64,000 bases of DNA, taken from Zoroaster sp. YZ-2022 (taxonomy: Eukaryota; Echinodermata; Asteroidea; Forcipulatida; Zoroasteridae). The notes beneath the pieces are model-generated. The model ran no database searches and was not told the DNA's origin. It saw nothing but the letters and a program-made list of their open reading frames with translations. Shown piece after piece: positions 32,417-45,059 of the stretch (positions within the stretch are counted from its first letter, which is position 1; every line of letters begins with the position of its first letter). The stretch covers positions 38,513,934-38,577,933 of the forward strand of contig CM055819.1 in assembly GCA_029582265.1 (NCBI GenBank). The letters run 5' to 3'. The position numbers and the translations under genes are program-made.

Positions 32417-33800
32417 GTCACAGACAGGGTTAGGGTAGTATTACTCTAGTTGTGAGTCCGCCCACTAGTAAAAGTTAGGATGCCATGACAAATAGACAAA
32501 AAAATACAAAAATAAACAATTCTTTCTTTGATTCGCAAATAACAGTGATTGAATTTATTATTACAAAATTAGTTTAATTTGGAAATATACAATAAGAGTA
32601 AACTTTATGTAATTATAGGTTTCAATAAAATGAAATAAAACAAATCCAATCCAATCAAATTCAAAATAAATAAAATCCAATGTAATCCAGTATAATCAAA
32701 TGTAATCCCCGAGCGCCACCAAAACGAAGTCAACCTCTCTTTCTCCAGTCTGTCCAGTAAAAGAGATCTACAAAATATACATAAAAAACTACACTCACTG
32801 GCCAAAAGTATTGCAACATGCTCAAAATAGCACTTTACAAGTAACAGGTGAGATGATCATTTAATCCGATTTCATCGATCGTGTATTACATAATTTCCGA
32901 GCAAGAACAGTAAAAAAGAACATTGACTTCAAAACACAGGCACTTTCAAGAAGTCTTAAGTAGTGTAAATAAAATAAAATAAATTATTGTAACACAGTTC
33001 TCCAAACTGAACTTTGGGGATGTTGCAATACTTATGGCCAGTGAGTGTACAAACAGCCGTCGTATAGACCACAGGGGTCTTCATGTTAATGTGCAATGAG
33101 CAAAACTCAAATCAATAAAACGGCAAAAACACATACGAAACTCACCAGTGAGCAGTAGGAAGCGGATAAACAAAAGGACCCAAGCCTCTAGCAAAAAAAG
33201 AGTATGAATCACGCTCCAAACATCGTTAAAAACGACAGCAAATTGTTTAGAGAACTGGTGACGAACTAGGACAGCAAGAAAGAGAGAGATCACCTCATGT
33301 AAAACCGGCGAAAGACTCTACACAAATTCAGTCCGCGAGGATTACTTTTTGTTTATATAACAAAATAAACAAAATATTGTTCGATGTATTCCATTAATTA
33401 AACTTAATTAACTAACAAAAAACATCTAGATAATTAATATACTTAAAAGTTACAGTGGAATTGAGAATGTAAAACAATAAAATGAAAGAACTACATGGAC
33501 CTCGCACGTAAATGACATGCTGTGTGATACGCTCCACTCATATGTAATTGTATGTAAATGTATTAACGGGGAATGTCCATACCGCCACATTAGCTTGCCA
33601 ACCCGTACCCACGCCCATTCGTACGTGCGCCAATTGTGTTCAGTTGTTTAATGTTCTTTTACTTGTGTAAATGTTATTTAAAATACTGATTTTTGTTAAA
33701 CATAATTATAATTAACGGAAAATTATTAAAGTGAATACTTATGACCGCCTTATTTATAAGCCTTTTCATGTAGGAGAATTCGTTTTAATTACAACATACA
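32417..33800 (+). mobile_element. LTR/5' leader block of an LTR retrotransposon, copy 1
   Basis: Begins TGTCACAGACAGGGTTAGGG and runs through GAGAACTGGTGACGAAC and TCCGCGAGGATTACTTTTTG to the start of the gag-like region (CTTATTTATAAGCCTTTTCA). It matches 41041-41640 (upstream of the gypsy gag) and 49329-50345. Host DNA follows, so this is a truncated element. A mariner-type MITE is inserted at 32790-33049. Which part is LTR and which is leader is not certain. Confidence 0.7.
32790..33049. mobile_element. Tc1/mariner-type MITE, copy 1
   Basis: 260 bp including the flanking TA dinucleotides, with near-perfect inverted ends CACTCACTGGCCAAAAGTAT and ATACTTATGGCCAGTGAGTG. It interrupts the LTR-like block. 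The related block at about 49800-49815 lacks it and so shows the empty site. No coding capacity. Confidence 0.88.
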
Positions 33801-33873
33801 TTTGGAAGTTCTCAGTTTTACAAATTATAATTTTCTTTTAAGAAAAGAGTAATTTACAAATACAATTTAAATG

Positions 33874-34140
33874 TACACTCACTGGCCATAAGTATTGCAA
33901 CATTGAAATTCACACCAAAGTTCAGTTTGGAGAACTGTGTTACAATAATTTATTTTATTTAAGACTTATTATTTAAGACTTAAGACTTTTTGAAATTGCC
34001 TTTGTTTTGAAGTCAATGTTCTTTTTTACTGTTCTTGCTATGTAATACACGATCGATGAAATCGGATTAAATGATTATCTCACCTGTTACTGTAAAGTGC
34101 TATTTTGAGCATGTTGCAATACTTTTGGCCAGTGAGTGTA
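33874..34140. mobile_element. Tc1/mariner-type MITE, copy 2 (inverted)
   Basis: 267 bp with the same ends and interior (CAGTTTGGAGAACTGTGTTA, CGATCGATGAAATCGGATTA), in the opposite orientation to copy 1 and 825 bp away. TA flanks on both sides. Confidence 0.88.
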
Positions 34141-36689
34141 CATAAATATGACAAACAGTTGCTAGGCAGAAAGAATTTTGGTTTTGTCAATCACATAAAA
34201 AATGTGTTAGTAAGAAAAGAAACATTTACGAATAAAAAACATGCATTTTTGGACATAATAACAATAATAACAAGTGTCTCTGTAGGCCTATACCTATATA
34301 CAACTTCACATAGGACCAGTAGCACAACATTTCTATCAGAGTTGATGGTCGTGGGGGTATCCCTTCATGTAAACAGTTTTTACAAAAGGATATTTTAATT
34401 ACAACATATATTTGAAGTTCGCAGCTTTACAAATAATAATTTTCTTTTATACATCTAATTTATAAATACGCAAGTGTTTTTGTTAAATGCATATCAATAT
34501 GATAAACAGATGCTAGGCAGAAGAAAGTTTTGTTTTCTCAATCACATTGAATAAACCATCGGGAGATTTGTTAGTATGAACAAGCAAAGTAAATAGAACA
34601 TTACAGGTGATGCCCTGGTGAATCACACTGTCTCTGGTCTTACCAACCATTACCTTTGAACATTTCACCAAAAGGGCGATTGTCTTTGCCTAAATAATAC
34701 TAAATTGTATACAACCTCTATTCATTGTACAAGGACTGTACTAATAACCTAAAATTCGTTTTTTCTGAAATCGAAGCAAAAGGAGTTCGGATAAAATTAC
34801 TTTTTACAATATTTTACCTTGGCTTGTGATAATAAAATTGATGTTGTTTATTTTACTTATGATAACCTTTCTAACAGTTGGGAAATGTCAATTACTGATA
34901 TTTCCAGGGAGCTCCTCTTTAACGAAGCGAAACAAATTCTGCGCCATAATATTTACTTTGGGAGCTTATAGGTCTAACATTACCGTTGCGTTTGAACAAG
35001 ATGATTAAGTTATTGCCTACAGACTATTTTACTTACTTGTGAAAGGAAATTCCACTTTCCACTCCTTTGCACATCCCTTGACCTGACAACCTATGGCTGC
35101 ACAATGCACATATCTTAACCATTGTTGCACAGGTCCCCTATATTTTTCTCAAATCGTTTATTCAAAAACTATTATAAAATAACAGCATTCATCCTTTTGA
35201 TCCAGTAAAGCGTGTATCAGAGTGTAACATCCCTTTCATAATATGTACGTACTGGTTCCAACGATCATCAGAAGCCCATTGGAAATGCATTGACCACTCT
35301 TTTCTTTAAGGATTTACGCAAGAAATTAGAAAGATTGTGACTTGAATTTAACATAATGACTGTGTTGTGAACTTTGTAAAGACTCTAAATCTTATTAACG
35401 AAGTAAATTTCTGAGTGGGCGTGGTTTATGTTGGAATACGTCACACTTGCGAACAGGATATGTCGTAATTCACGAGCCTCAAAGTGTGACGTTAGATATT
35501 CAGGCTAGTTCCAAGAGAACGAGACGCAATCTTAAGCTAGACGCAGACGAACGATTCTGTGGGACGAACAATGAGCGCGCCTGCGAGATACATTTCTCTC
35601 ACACGCCCGGTAAGTCTGCCTGACTGCCCTGCTTCTTTTTGAGACCTTCCACATCAATTTGTGGAACAAAACATCAAAAATGTGCCAAATCCATTGTTCT
35701 TGTAGTACTATGACACAGACTAGGTTAGGAAGGTGAGGAAGCTTAGAGCCACATTACCAACGTTCAAACTTTGAAAACCAACACTGTTCTTCTGCAATAT
35801 AATGTAAAAACATAGTCGTGCCATGAAAACATTGGGAAAGGAATTAGCATGCTTTGTTATTCTTCGTCGTGTAGTCAATCAGATCTGGGTAATAAATCCC
35901 ACTAAGTTTGACATTTTGATTGGGTTTTCTCTTAGAAGGCGTAGGTTACAATAAATAAAATATTTTGGAAAATTGCACCAAATTCTATTCCTCCCCTTTA
36001 CCATGGATGCTGGAGTTTGTCATAATTATAGTGTTGAACAGTGGTGTTGTCAATAGGAGGGTAGGAATTAGGGTTAAAATTAAAAGAGACTCTCATTACT
36101 TAAAGAGCTTAAATCCAAATTTATGTACATAGATTATGTATCAAATTATGCATGATTCTAGACAAAAGGGAAGTCTATTTTGTAAGTAAAGTGCAAATTT
36201 TGTATATTATTTTTTATATTTTATACAAATGTTCATCCCTGACACACGAGGGCTCTGTTTTTTAGAACCCAAGAGGCACTCAGTGTCACAGCAACACCGA
36301 AAGTGCACAAAATCAAAACCCCAAACCTTGCCCAAGAAAACAGTGGTTCTCAAAGAGTACAGTGATTGGTAAACCAAAACATACAACAGTTAACTAGACA
36401 ACACCAACAATTTACAATTAAAATAAGAGAACTGTTTATTGAAAAGACTGTAATAGCATCCTAACAAAGACCACTCTGACTCCCTTACAACCTCCTCGTA
36501 CCCTTAATTAAAATATATAATAAATATAAAACTAAACAAAACACAATCTAACAAGTGAAAAGTGGCACGTCTGTACTTTTGACATGGCTTGGTAAGAAAG
36601 TGGTGTGCAATTCTCCAGATATATTATCAAGACACACGTTATATCACGGACAGAAAACACTCGAAAAAACACCAGCAGGATACACTTTT
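34141..36689. other. No host gene; scattered repeat fragments
   Basis: 34395-34560 repeats the 33790-33900 and 34140 flanks. 34750-34910 resembles 37390-37520. 35260-35345 repeats 30045-30130. 35440-35505 matches the 11145 family. No coding region was recognised. Confidence 0.5.
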
Positions 36690-37520
36690 GGTAAAATGTG
36701 TAAATGCTCTCAGACACATAATGTATAAGGTTAAAGAGACATGTACAGAAACAGTGGCGCACCATGGATTTCCCCTTGGAGGTGGGGGAGGATTCACATT
36801 CTTATCCTGTGAATATTGTGTTTAATGAATCATTAAATAAAAGATGAATTGATGGTCCCAGTGGCGTTCATTTGTTGTCAAAGGTGTGTGTGTTGGGGGT
36901 GGGGGCTTCACTCAACATTTCTAATTCCAATCTCCAATTTTGTGTATAACTGGTGGTAATTTGGGGCGACCATATCCCTGGTCAAAAGATATATGGGTGG
37001 TTGGTACTGTCTTGTCACTACTTCAAGTACTAAAGCCTTGTGAAAATAATTCCCGTATGTTTTATCCCCTATCAGGCCAGGCTAAATTAGTTTACTAAAC
37101 ATAGGGCGGTTTTTAGGGGGGTTTTGTTTGTCTTTTGCTATGAAACGATTACAGCCAAAATTGCTGGATTGACTGAAAAGCCTAACGTCTGCTGGAGGAA
37201 AACAAATGTCCGCTATTTAATACGTTAACACGTGCAACAGCGCCGATTTTGTGTTATAGTTGGCAATTTGGGCCAATACTTGGGTGATTTTACCAACTGA
37301 AGGGGTGAATTTGCATTGGCGAAATTTTGGAAGGCGATTTTTAAACGTAAGAGGACCTTTTATTTTCCTCCAGTTGACCTTAGGCTTTTCTGAAATCGAG
37401 ACGAAAGGGGGTTAGGAGAAAGTGACATTTTACAACATTTTACCGTGGGTTTAGATAATTTCTGTATGACATTACCTCTCTCAAAATGGGAAATGGACAA
37501 TTATTAATATTAGTTTAAAG
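36690..37520. repeat. Dispersed repeat of about 800 bp, copy 1
   Basis: Begins TAAATGCTCTCAGACACATA and includes GAAACAGTGGCGCACCATGG, GATGGTCCCAGTGGCGTT, CTGGTGGTAATTTGGGG and the MITE at 37176-37389. Copies: 55490-56215 (nearly full length) and 58605-59140 plus 59870-60190 (rearranged). Confidence 0.8.
37176..37389. mobile_element. MITE with AAAAGCCTAA ends, copy 1
   Basis: The left end AAAAGCCTAACGTCTGCTGG and the right end CCAGTTGACCTTAGGCTTTT are largely complementary and continue into GGAGGAAAACAAATGTCC / TTTTATTTTCCTCC, then CGTTAAC / AAACGTAAG. About 214 bp, non-coding. Copies at 55988-56203 and 59870-60071. Confidence 0.8.
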
Positions 37521-38084
37521 CCTACCTTTAAGAAAATCTTAGTTTCGTGAAAATCAAATACCTGTACAATAAATGCACTAATTCACACATTCTTATATAT
37601 TTGTATACAACCCTCTAATACCAAGATAATACATGATTGTAGTTGGGTCAGCTGTTTACATCTATAGACCATACATTTCATGCTGTCAGCAATAAATATA
37701 TGTACACAACAGTACAGCAATAATAATTACTTTACAAAAATGTTACGTGTTGAAAAGGAAATACATGAATGAATATTATTATTTGTCAACATGTAGGAAA
37801 ATAAGTACTTTTCCCTATTGGATAGACAAAATCTTAAACAGGACATGAGACGATAGACAAAGACAAGATGACGGCACAGACCTGATTAATTAAACATTTA
37901 AACGATGAATTTAAAATAATCGTTAATTTAAAGTTTTCTATCTAATGTAACAGGATGCAATTGAAATATGCATATTAGGACTATTCCAATTCCAATATGA
38001 AATGAAATACCACGTAAACATGATGAAATTAAAACAATCGCTGAATACCCTTAAATGATGTTCTGGCAATATCTAAGACAAGTA

Positions 38085-38195
38085 AGACTAATTGCGGTGA
38101 CACCATGTGGAATCTCAATTGAGTAGTAATTAGTTCTGAAAAGAACTGGGGGTACAACTCGACGTTTCGATCAGTATGCTCTGATCGTCCTCTAA
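38085..38195 (-). repeat. Isolated copy of the palindrome-centre repeat
   Basis: Repeats GCGGTGACACCATGTG, AATTGAGTAGTAATTAG and the motif from ACAACTCGACGTTTCGATCA through GTATGCTCTGATCGTCCTC (38154-38193). On the minus strand the motif has a 6 bp stem GATCAG/CTGATC followed by GAAACGTCGAG. Confidence 0.8.
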
Positions 38196-38802
38196 GACAT
38201 TCCACCAAAAAAAATCTTCAAAAAAAAACCTTTGCCCAACCAAAAAATTAATTATATGTTCAACCAAAAAATGAATTATATGTTCCACCAAAAAGTGCCG
38301 AGTCATCGTTTTTTGTGAAAAATGTGCGTTTTCTGTTTGATTTTATGTATGGAAATACATACAATTTTTGTTTATTTTTGTTCAAATAGATTCTCCAGGC
38401 TCTAGAGACCTCACAAAGGCATTTCCAAGAATTTTAATTTAATTCCAATACACTAAGAGGGCTATGGATTGTGTCTAAATACGGTCATTTGGGGTTAGTG
38501 TCATACTACTTTATGGTTTATGTCGGGGATACAAATGGGCAATGTGCACTTTTTGAAATGTGTTTTCTTTTGCATTTTACCTGTGCAAAATGTTTTGAGA
38601 ATATTTGTCTTGTGTAGTTAGATACAAATATGCTCCAGAGATGTCCAACGCACAATTTTGTGAGCCCAAATTTACATGGTAAAAGAAATGTATGCATAAG
38701 GTGCATTTTAGTCATTTTTGAATCTGCAAGTTACAGTAGGCTATATGTAGGAACTGAAGTATTTCTGTGAAGAAAATGGATTTTTTTATTAGTGATCCGG
38801 AT

Positions 38803-39040
38803 GCTATTCTTTGCCTGATGATTGTTATTCTTTGCCTGATGAACGCTATTCTTTGCCTAATGAATTCTATTCTTTGCCTAATGAACGCTATTCTTTGCCT
38901 GATGATTGTTATTCTTTGCCTGATGAATTCTATTCTTTGCCTGATGAATTCTATTCTTTGCCTGATGAATTCTATTCTTTGCCTAATGAACGCTATTCTT
39001 TGCCTGATGAACGCTCTTCTTTGCCTAATGAAGCCGTCTC
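38803..39040. repeat. 21 bp minisatellite, about 11 copies
   Basis: Units TATTCTTTGCCTGATGAACG with variable last bases (AACGC, ATTGT, AATTC). The 21 bp period keeps frames open on the plus strand; the resulting heptad-like translations are repeat artefacts. Confidence 0.93.
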
Positions 39041-40382
39041 TTTAGTCTCATGAACTGCCCGGCTGGCCTCTGATACGAGTTTCACTCCACGTTCCACCAA
39101 TTGTGTGTGGCACAAGGATGGGATGAGGGGAGCTGTCTACATAACCCATGATTTCTTGATCTGTTTTGTTTGAAATTAATAGTAGGGTTGTGTTATGATC
39201 CTTCTCCAGTCAATCATGTCAGTATGCCTTTGCCTGAAACCTTAGGCTGGGCACCTTGAAGGGCCAAACTAATTTGTCCTGGGGATATTCTTCATCCCCC
39301 ACCTTGTCACCGCTTGCTTCATCATCACTGTACCCTTCAATCTCCACATCTTCAAAGTTTTCTCTCACTTTATGTTCCGTACTGCTTCTTGATTGTCATC
39401 AGCAAGCATAGCAAGAAGTAGGTTCTCTGTGTGAGCATGGAAGGCATTACGCTGGATATATGTTTTTGCAGTGCGCTTCTCTGTGGCACTGAGATCTTTC
39501 AGAAGTGTTATAATGAAATAAAGGTTCTTGGGCCCATCGGTGCATAGTGGGTGACTTTTGATTCTTAATCAGCATTGAGCATAGAATTGCAACCAGATGA
39601 TAGCTTCAAAAAGATCTCATGTTATATTTCACACAGTACAATAATTAAAGCTAAACAGCAACATAAAACAATCATTGTACATTTTAAGCGTCAATACAAT
39701 ACACCAACGAAATCAGAATTAACGAAATCAGAATTAACGCAGTCATCGCCTTTAGACCATTTTGGCCCCAAAAAATCTGTCTTTGGGAAGCAAATTCCAA
39801 AGTTTAACAATTTTCACCTCTCTGGGAAAATATTAATGTTGGGTTTGCGTTTTGGAACTTAAAGCTAAGATTTAGGGCCAGTTTTTCTTGAGTTTATCGC
39901 ATTACATGCATTTGGTTGTTCATCACAAAACAAAAAGACATAGTAATCTGTTCTTGGGAGAATTCATGACGGTACATGGGATACATACCGTACTCTCCAG
40001 GGGCAGACGGCAGGTCTGAGGTAAAATACTATACTTTAGACACATTGCTTATTTTCCAATCAATTCAAGTTTTTGAAAATTGACATAGAAACCTCCCAAA
40101 TCCATATTCCCTTTTGAATTACTATGATTTTTGTTTTCATTTTGGATGAAACTAATACCCATACATACAAATTTCAAAACAATATTTAGGGGTTATAAAA
40201 AAGCCAGTCCTAAATATATATATAGGGGTTATGTTTCCAACAAATCATAATTTAACCCTTTAAAACGGGGTCATGTTATAAAACTATGAAATATGCACCC
40301 AAAAAACATTATTTAAAAGAGAAAATGTTCAGTGCCTCGTTGATGACTGCTCCGGTCGTTCGTTCTTTTGTTGACATGATGC
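39041..40382. other. No gene seen
   Basis: AT-rich sequence without a recognised coding region, RNA gene or repeat family, apart from a short tandem AACGAAATCAGAATT near 39707. Confidence 0.5.
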
Positions 40383-40537
40383 ACAACATGTACAACGGCT
40401 GTTTACAAAAAAAGCTATTTAGCTTAATTATTTTACAACATGTACAACGGCTGTTTACAAAAAAGCCATTTAGCTTAATTATTTTACAACATGTACAACG
40501 GCTGTTTACAAAAAAGCCATTTAGCTTAATTATTTTA
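40383..40537. repeat. About 51 bp tandem repeat, 3 copies
   Basis: Three units starting ACAACATGTACAACGGCTGT and ending TTAGCTTAATTATTTT, nearly identical. Open frames here come from the repeat. Confidence 0.92.
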
Positions 40538-41950
40538 CTGGGCACCTGTTTTTATGAACAAATATGCAAATTCTAAGATGCTGTCAGGCGCTGGGGGAAG
40601 CTTCAACCAGTAGACACTAATAGCATCATCTGTACACTGTTCCAAGGTAGTTCCTGGTCTCGCTGAACATGTTAGGCGGCATTGCTGTCTCATCGAGGGT
40701 GACCATTCTAAAGAGGTTATATCTGTTATATGAAGAAATAGCCTACACGTATACATTAAGAAATATAATTTTTAGATAAATATTTCCTTACGTTCTGCCC
40801 TGTTTAGTCTTGAAAATTATTATTATTTAAATTTGGAAATTCAACTGTTTGCTTCTTGCAAAATGTTCTAGAATAATAATATTTGAGGCCATGTTAAAAA
40901 CTAAATCATTTTTTACTTGCAAATGAAAGTGTAAGGTAAAATATTCAGTGGATTTTTACATTGAGTGCCGTTTTTATATTGAATTCCGATTTATTTTTAT
41001 GAAAATGGTACTAATGATGACAATGCCATGTCGTAAAAATGCTTAGAGAACTGGTGCAAATTGTTTAGAGAACTGGTGACGAACAACGACAGCAAGAAAG
41101 AGAGAGATCACCTCATGAGAGATCACCTAAAACCGGCGAAAGACTCTAGTACACAAAATCAGTCCGCGAGGATTACTTTTTGTTTATATAACAAAATAAA
41201 CAAAATATTGTTCGATGTATTCCATTAATTTAACTTAATTAACTAACAAAAAACAGCTAGATAATTAATATACTTCAAACTTACAGTGGAATTGAGAATG
41301 TAAAACAATCAAATGAAAGAACTACATAGACCTCGCATGTAAATGACATGCTGTGTGATACGCTCCGGTCATATGTAATTGTATGTAAATGTATTAAAGA
41401 GGAATGTTCATACCGCCACATTAGCTTGCCAACCCGTACCCACGCCCATTCGTACGTGCGCCAATTGTGTTCAGTTGTTTAATGTTCTTTTACTTGTGAA
41501 AATGTGATTTAAAATACTGATTTTTGTTAAACATAATTAAAATTAACGGAAAATTATTAAAGTGAATAATAATGACCGCCTTATTTATGAGCCTTTTCAT
41601 GTAGTTTTTACAAAAGGAGAATTCGTTTTAGAAATTAGGCGTCAAGATCATGAACTTTTGTCAATGAAGCTGCGCATTGAAACTATCAAGCAAGAAAACC
41701 TAAACACATCCACTGCTAGTAATGGTGAAGGTTCCCCTGCCCAGCATAACAAAGCACGCGCTCCAAAGTTACCATTTTTTGATGAAGCTAAAGACGACAT
41801 CGACGGGTATCTTCAACGCTTCGAGCGCTACGCAAAAAGTCAAAATTGGGATGAAAATGAATGGGCTGTGAACCTCAGCGCATTGCTTAATGGTAAGGCA
41901 CTTGATGTGTACGCGCGTTTGGCCTTAGATGAGTCAACAAAATATACTTC

Positions 41951-42217
41951 AATTGATTTAATTTTGCCCTACACCGACGTGTGTATAGCACTGCATGCTC
42001 AGTGCTTTCCGAGTGTCTGTGAAAAAACTACACAGGCGACTCGGGCGGGATTCGAACCCACGACTTCCTGCTTACTAGTGCAGACGTTTTAACCTCTCGA
42101 CCACCGAGCTTGCCCGATGACGATTGGCCGGCTAGAATCCTATATAGCAGCGGGTTCCGCGATATATATAGATTGGTGAAATTCTTGCGACGCAAGAATT
42201 TCACCAATCTATAAAAA
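41951..42217 (-). mobile_element. tRNA-derived SINE inserted in gag
   Basis: AAATATACTTC occurs on both sides (about 41940-41950 and 42215-42228), the target-site duplication. On the minus strand: a 5' hairpin, then a tRNA-like head with A box TGGTCGAGAGGTTAAAACG and B box GGGTTCGAATCCC, then the tail CGGTGTAGGGCAAAATTAAA. This family is distinct from the tRNA-Leu-like SINE at 16236. Tail fragments lie at 10660 and 27940. Confidence 0.88.
42167..42213. repeat. Perfect 23 bp hairpin with a 1 nt loop
   Basis: The left arm ends GAAATTCTTGCG; a single A, then CGCAAGAATTTC starts the exact reverse complement. It lies between the SINE tRNA head and its outer end. Confidence 0.92.
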
Positions 42218-42941
42218 TATACTTCGTTAAGGGACGCATTGTTAAAACGTTTCCGCGCACGACTTTCAACAGAAATTCAGAACCGCGAAACCAGAACCAC
42301 ATGAAAGCGCTCCACAATTTGCTGTATAAGACTCGATAATGTATTGTGGAAATGAGTTGTGGAAATGTAAAAAGACTTACGAATAAATTAGGGACTTACT
42401 ACTTCGTGAACAGTTTTTGATGAGCGTGGATCCAACAATATGTTTCTGAAAGAGCGTGACCCTAAATCTATATCAGAGATGTCAGAAATTGCTGAAAAAT
42501 ACTGCGAAGCACATGGCGGATTTGGAATTTCAAAAAAACGTACGATCAAAGGCCACCCCAGAGGCAAACCAGTTTTTCAAGATCCAACCCATCACAGTTA
42601 AGTACATTTCGAAGTTCAATTACTTGTTATAATTGTGGTAAAACAGGACATATTGCAAAAGACTGCCGTAGTCGGCCGAAAGGTATAACAAAAGTGGCCA
42701 ATGTTATCGCGTCTGTACTAACCGACCTTTTCGGCAAAGACGATGACATACATACAGAACAAAGCATAAACGAATGCACTAGAAAAAACCTAGAAAAAAA
42801 AATGCAAATGAAAAAACCCGAAAGACGAAACGTCGGTTGAAACGATCGCTTGCATGATGACGGCACACAACATACTCGATCACAACTGCGCTAAAGACGG
42901 TTTCGTATCTTTGAAATGTGGATACAAGATTCCTAGTATAA

Positions 42942-43328
42942 TTGAGTGTCGCGTGCCGTGACAAAAACCCAACTAGTATGCCTGTAACTATAGGTTATGT
43001 GAATAAACAATCGGTGAAAGTGTTGCGAGATACAGGCTGTAGTGGAATTGTTGTTAGAAGAGACTTGGTGTTAGATAATCAGTTGACAGGACAAATCAAA
43101 TCTTATGTATTAGCAGACGGTACTATCCGTCAAGCCCCAGTGGCAAAGGTTAACATAAGTACGCCATTCTTTGTTGGATATTCAGAAGTCCTATGCATAG
43201 ATAACCCAGTATATGATCTAATTCTAGGCAACGTAAATGATGCTATGGATTCTACAAACCCTGACCCTAACTGGAAACCTATGGTAGATAAGCCTCACAA
43301 TCCGACTACTAACAGTAGTACAAACTAG
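42942..43328 (+). pseudogene. Retroelement aspartic protease region
   Basis: The frame contains VKVLRDTGCSGIVVRRDL, with the active-site DTG, and further on YDLILGNVNDAM, the usual C-terminal flap/ILG motif of retropepsins. The enzyme cleaves the Gag-Pol polyprotein. The stretch is open, but its link to gag upstream and integrase downstream is broken by frameshifts and stops. Confidence 0.85.
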
Positions 43329-43570
43329 AACACAAAGTAGACAGAGCGAAAAACCACTCAAGAAACTCAAGGTTCCTAATGTTTTTTCCAGAAATAGATA
43401 GAGACCAAATCAAAGAAGCACAGCGTAGTGACCCTTCCCTGAAAAAGGTTCGCGATTTAGCACAAACTAGATCTGAAACAAAACCGAAACGGTTCAAGTT
43501 CAAAGTTTTTCTGGTCCAAAGACCTACTCTACCGTGAGTTCCAATCCCCTAAGATTGACTTTGGTCAACC

Positions 43571-44736
43571 ATGTATACAACTTATTGTCCCCTAAAGTTT
43601 CGTGGTCATGTCATGAAGATTGCCCATGAATCTATTCTAGGTGGCCACCAGGGCTCTACTAAAACTGCAGAGAAAATTCTTACAACTTTCTCTTGGCCTG
43701 GGGTCCATGCAGACGTTACTAGATTCTGTCGGTCGTGTGACATCTGTCAACGAACCCTACCCAAAGGCAAAGTCAGTAAGGTCCCTCTTGGAAAAATGCC
43801 ACTCATAGACACTCCCTTCCAAAGAGCCGCAATCGATATTATTGGACATATAGGCCTACACCCAATTTCGGAAAACGGAAATCGCTACGTTCTAACCTTT
43901 GTGGATTACGCTACTAGATATATCCTGAAGCGGTTCCTTTACGTAACATCGAAACGACCCGTGTAGCCGAAGCCATGGTTGAAGTTTTCACGAGAGTTGG
44001 AATACCTAAAGAGATCCTAACAGATCAAGGATCTCAATTGACTTCACAATTAATGACAGAAATTAGCCGACTATTGTCCATACGCCAACTCACTACCACT
44101 CCGTATCATCCGGCCTGCAACGGTCTAGTCAAGCGTTTCAATGATACTCTAAAACAGATGCTTAAGAAATTGTGTGCCGAAAAACCTTGCGACTGGGACC
44201 GGTATATTGGCCCACTGCTATTTGCATACCGTGAAACCCCACAAGCCAGTACGGGATTCGCTCCTTTTGAGCTCTTATACGGGCGAACTGTTCGAAGTCC
44301 TATGACCATATTGAAGGAACTATGGACCGGCCACAATTCTGACAATCACGAAACCCGCACCACATATCAGTATGTCCTTGATTTACGAAATAGAATAGAG
44401 GAAATATGTAAAATAGCTCAAGAACAATTAAGTAAATCATCCGCACGACACAAACACTACTATGATAGAAAGACACGAACGCGAGATTTCAAGCCCGGAG
44501 ATCACGTGTTACTACTACTACCTACTGACCACAATAAACTCCTCCAGTGGAGAGGACCCTTCTTGGTCACTGAAAAAGTGGGCCCAGTAGATTATCGCAT
44601 TGACATTCACGGAAAACTGAAAGTGTTTCATGCCAACCTACTGAAATTATACATCAGCCGGTCTGATACACAATCCACCAAGCCTACGTGTACCGTCATA
44701 CCAGAAACCGTAGACGAAATACTGAACATTATTTGA
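43571..44736 (+). pseudogene. Integrase (DD35E type, catalytic E changed to K)
   Basis: The N-terminal zinc finger (HESILGGHQGS...CRSCDICQR) is followed by the catalytic core: first Asp in AAIDIIG, second in LTDQGSQ, then 35 residues to NGLVKRFN. The conserved glutamate of NGLVERFN is Lys here (AAG at 44131-44133). A two-base insertion in TATATCC near 43921 shifts the frame, and an in-frame stop follows it. The C-terminal part has LQWRGPFLVTEKVGPVDYRI, the GPY/F-like module. It would insert the cDNA into host DNA, but this copy cannot. It stands upstream of RT. Confidence 0.9.
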
Positions 44737-45059
44737 ATGTGCGTCCGTGTCGGTAATCGAATGTGAAACCGCAGATATGCCAGACGAACTGTTAAGTAGA
44801 GCCGAAATTTGACAACCAAATCCTGCATACGCCATCACTTCATGCTTGTGAAACTATAGCCGATGTAGATATAAACGCGCGCTTATCCATAGAACAACAG
44901 CAAGAAGTGAAAAGTTTGTTGGGAAACTTTCGCGATGTAATGACGGATGTTCCCGGAAGAACAAATCTAGGTCATCACGACATAAAACTCACTTTAAGCG
45001 ATCCGATTAGAAGTAAACCTTAGGGCCTATCTGATGCCATTTACACTGATTGAGACCGC

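Larger units (their letters stand above)
41562..42700 (+). pseudogene. gag: Gypsy-type gag, split by a SINE
   Basis: The structural capsid precursor. The first part (41562-41950) includes LPFFDEAKDDIDGYLQRFER and NEWAVNLSALLNGKALDVY, typical of the retrotransposon gag capsid region. A SINE (41951-42217) interrupts it. Downstream, LLKRFRARLSTEIQ and FLKERDPKSISEMSEIAEKY continue the capsid in broken frames, and a CCHC zinc knuckle (CYNCGKTGHIAKDC, about 42630-42672) ends it. Frameshifts and an in-frame stop follow the SINE, so no full-length Gag can be made. Confidence 0.85.

Noticed and set aside
38767..39053. Heptad-like repetitive protein, 80-92 codons
   Set aside because: A 21 bp minisatellite; two overlapping frames are equally open.
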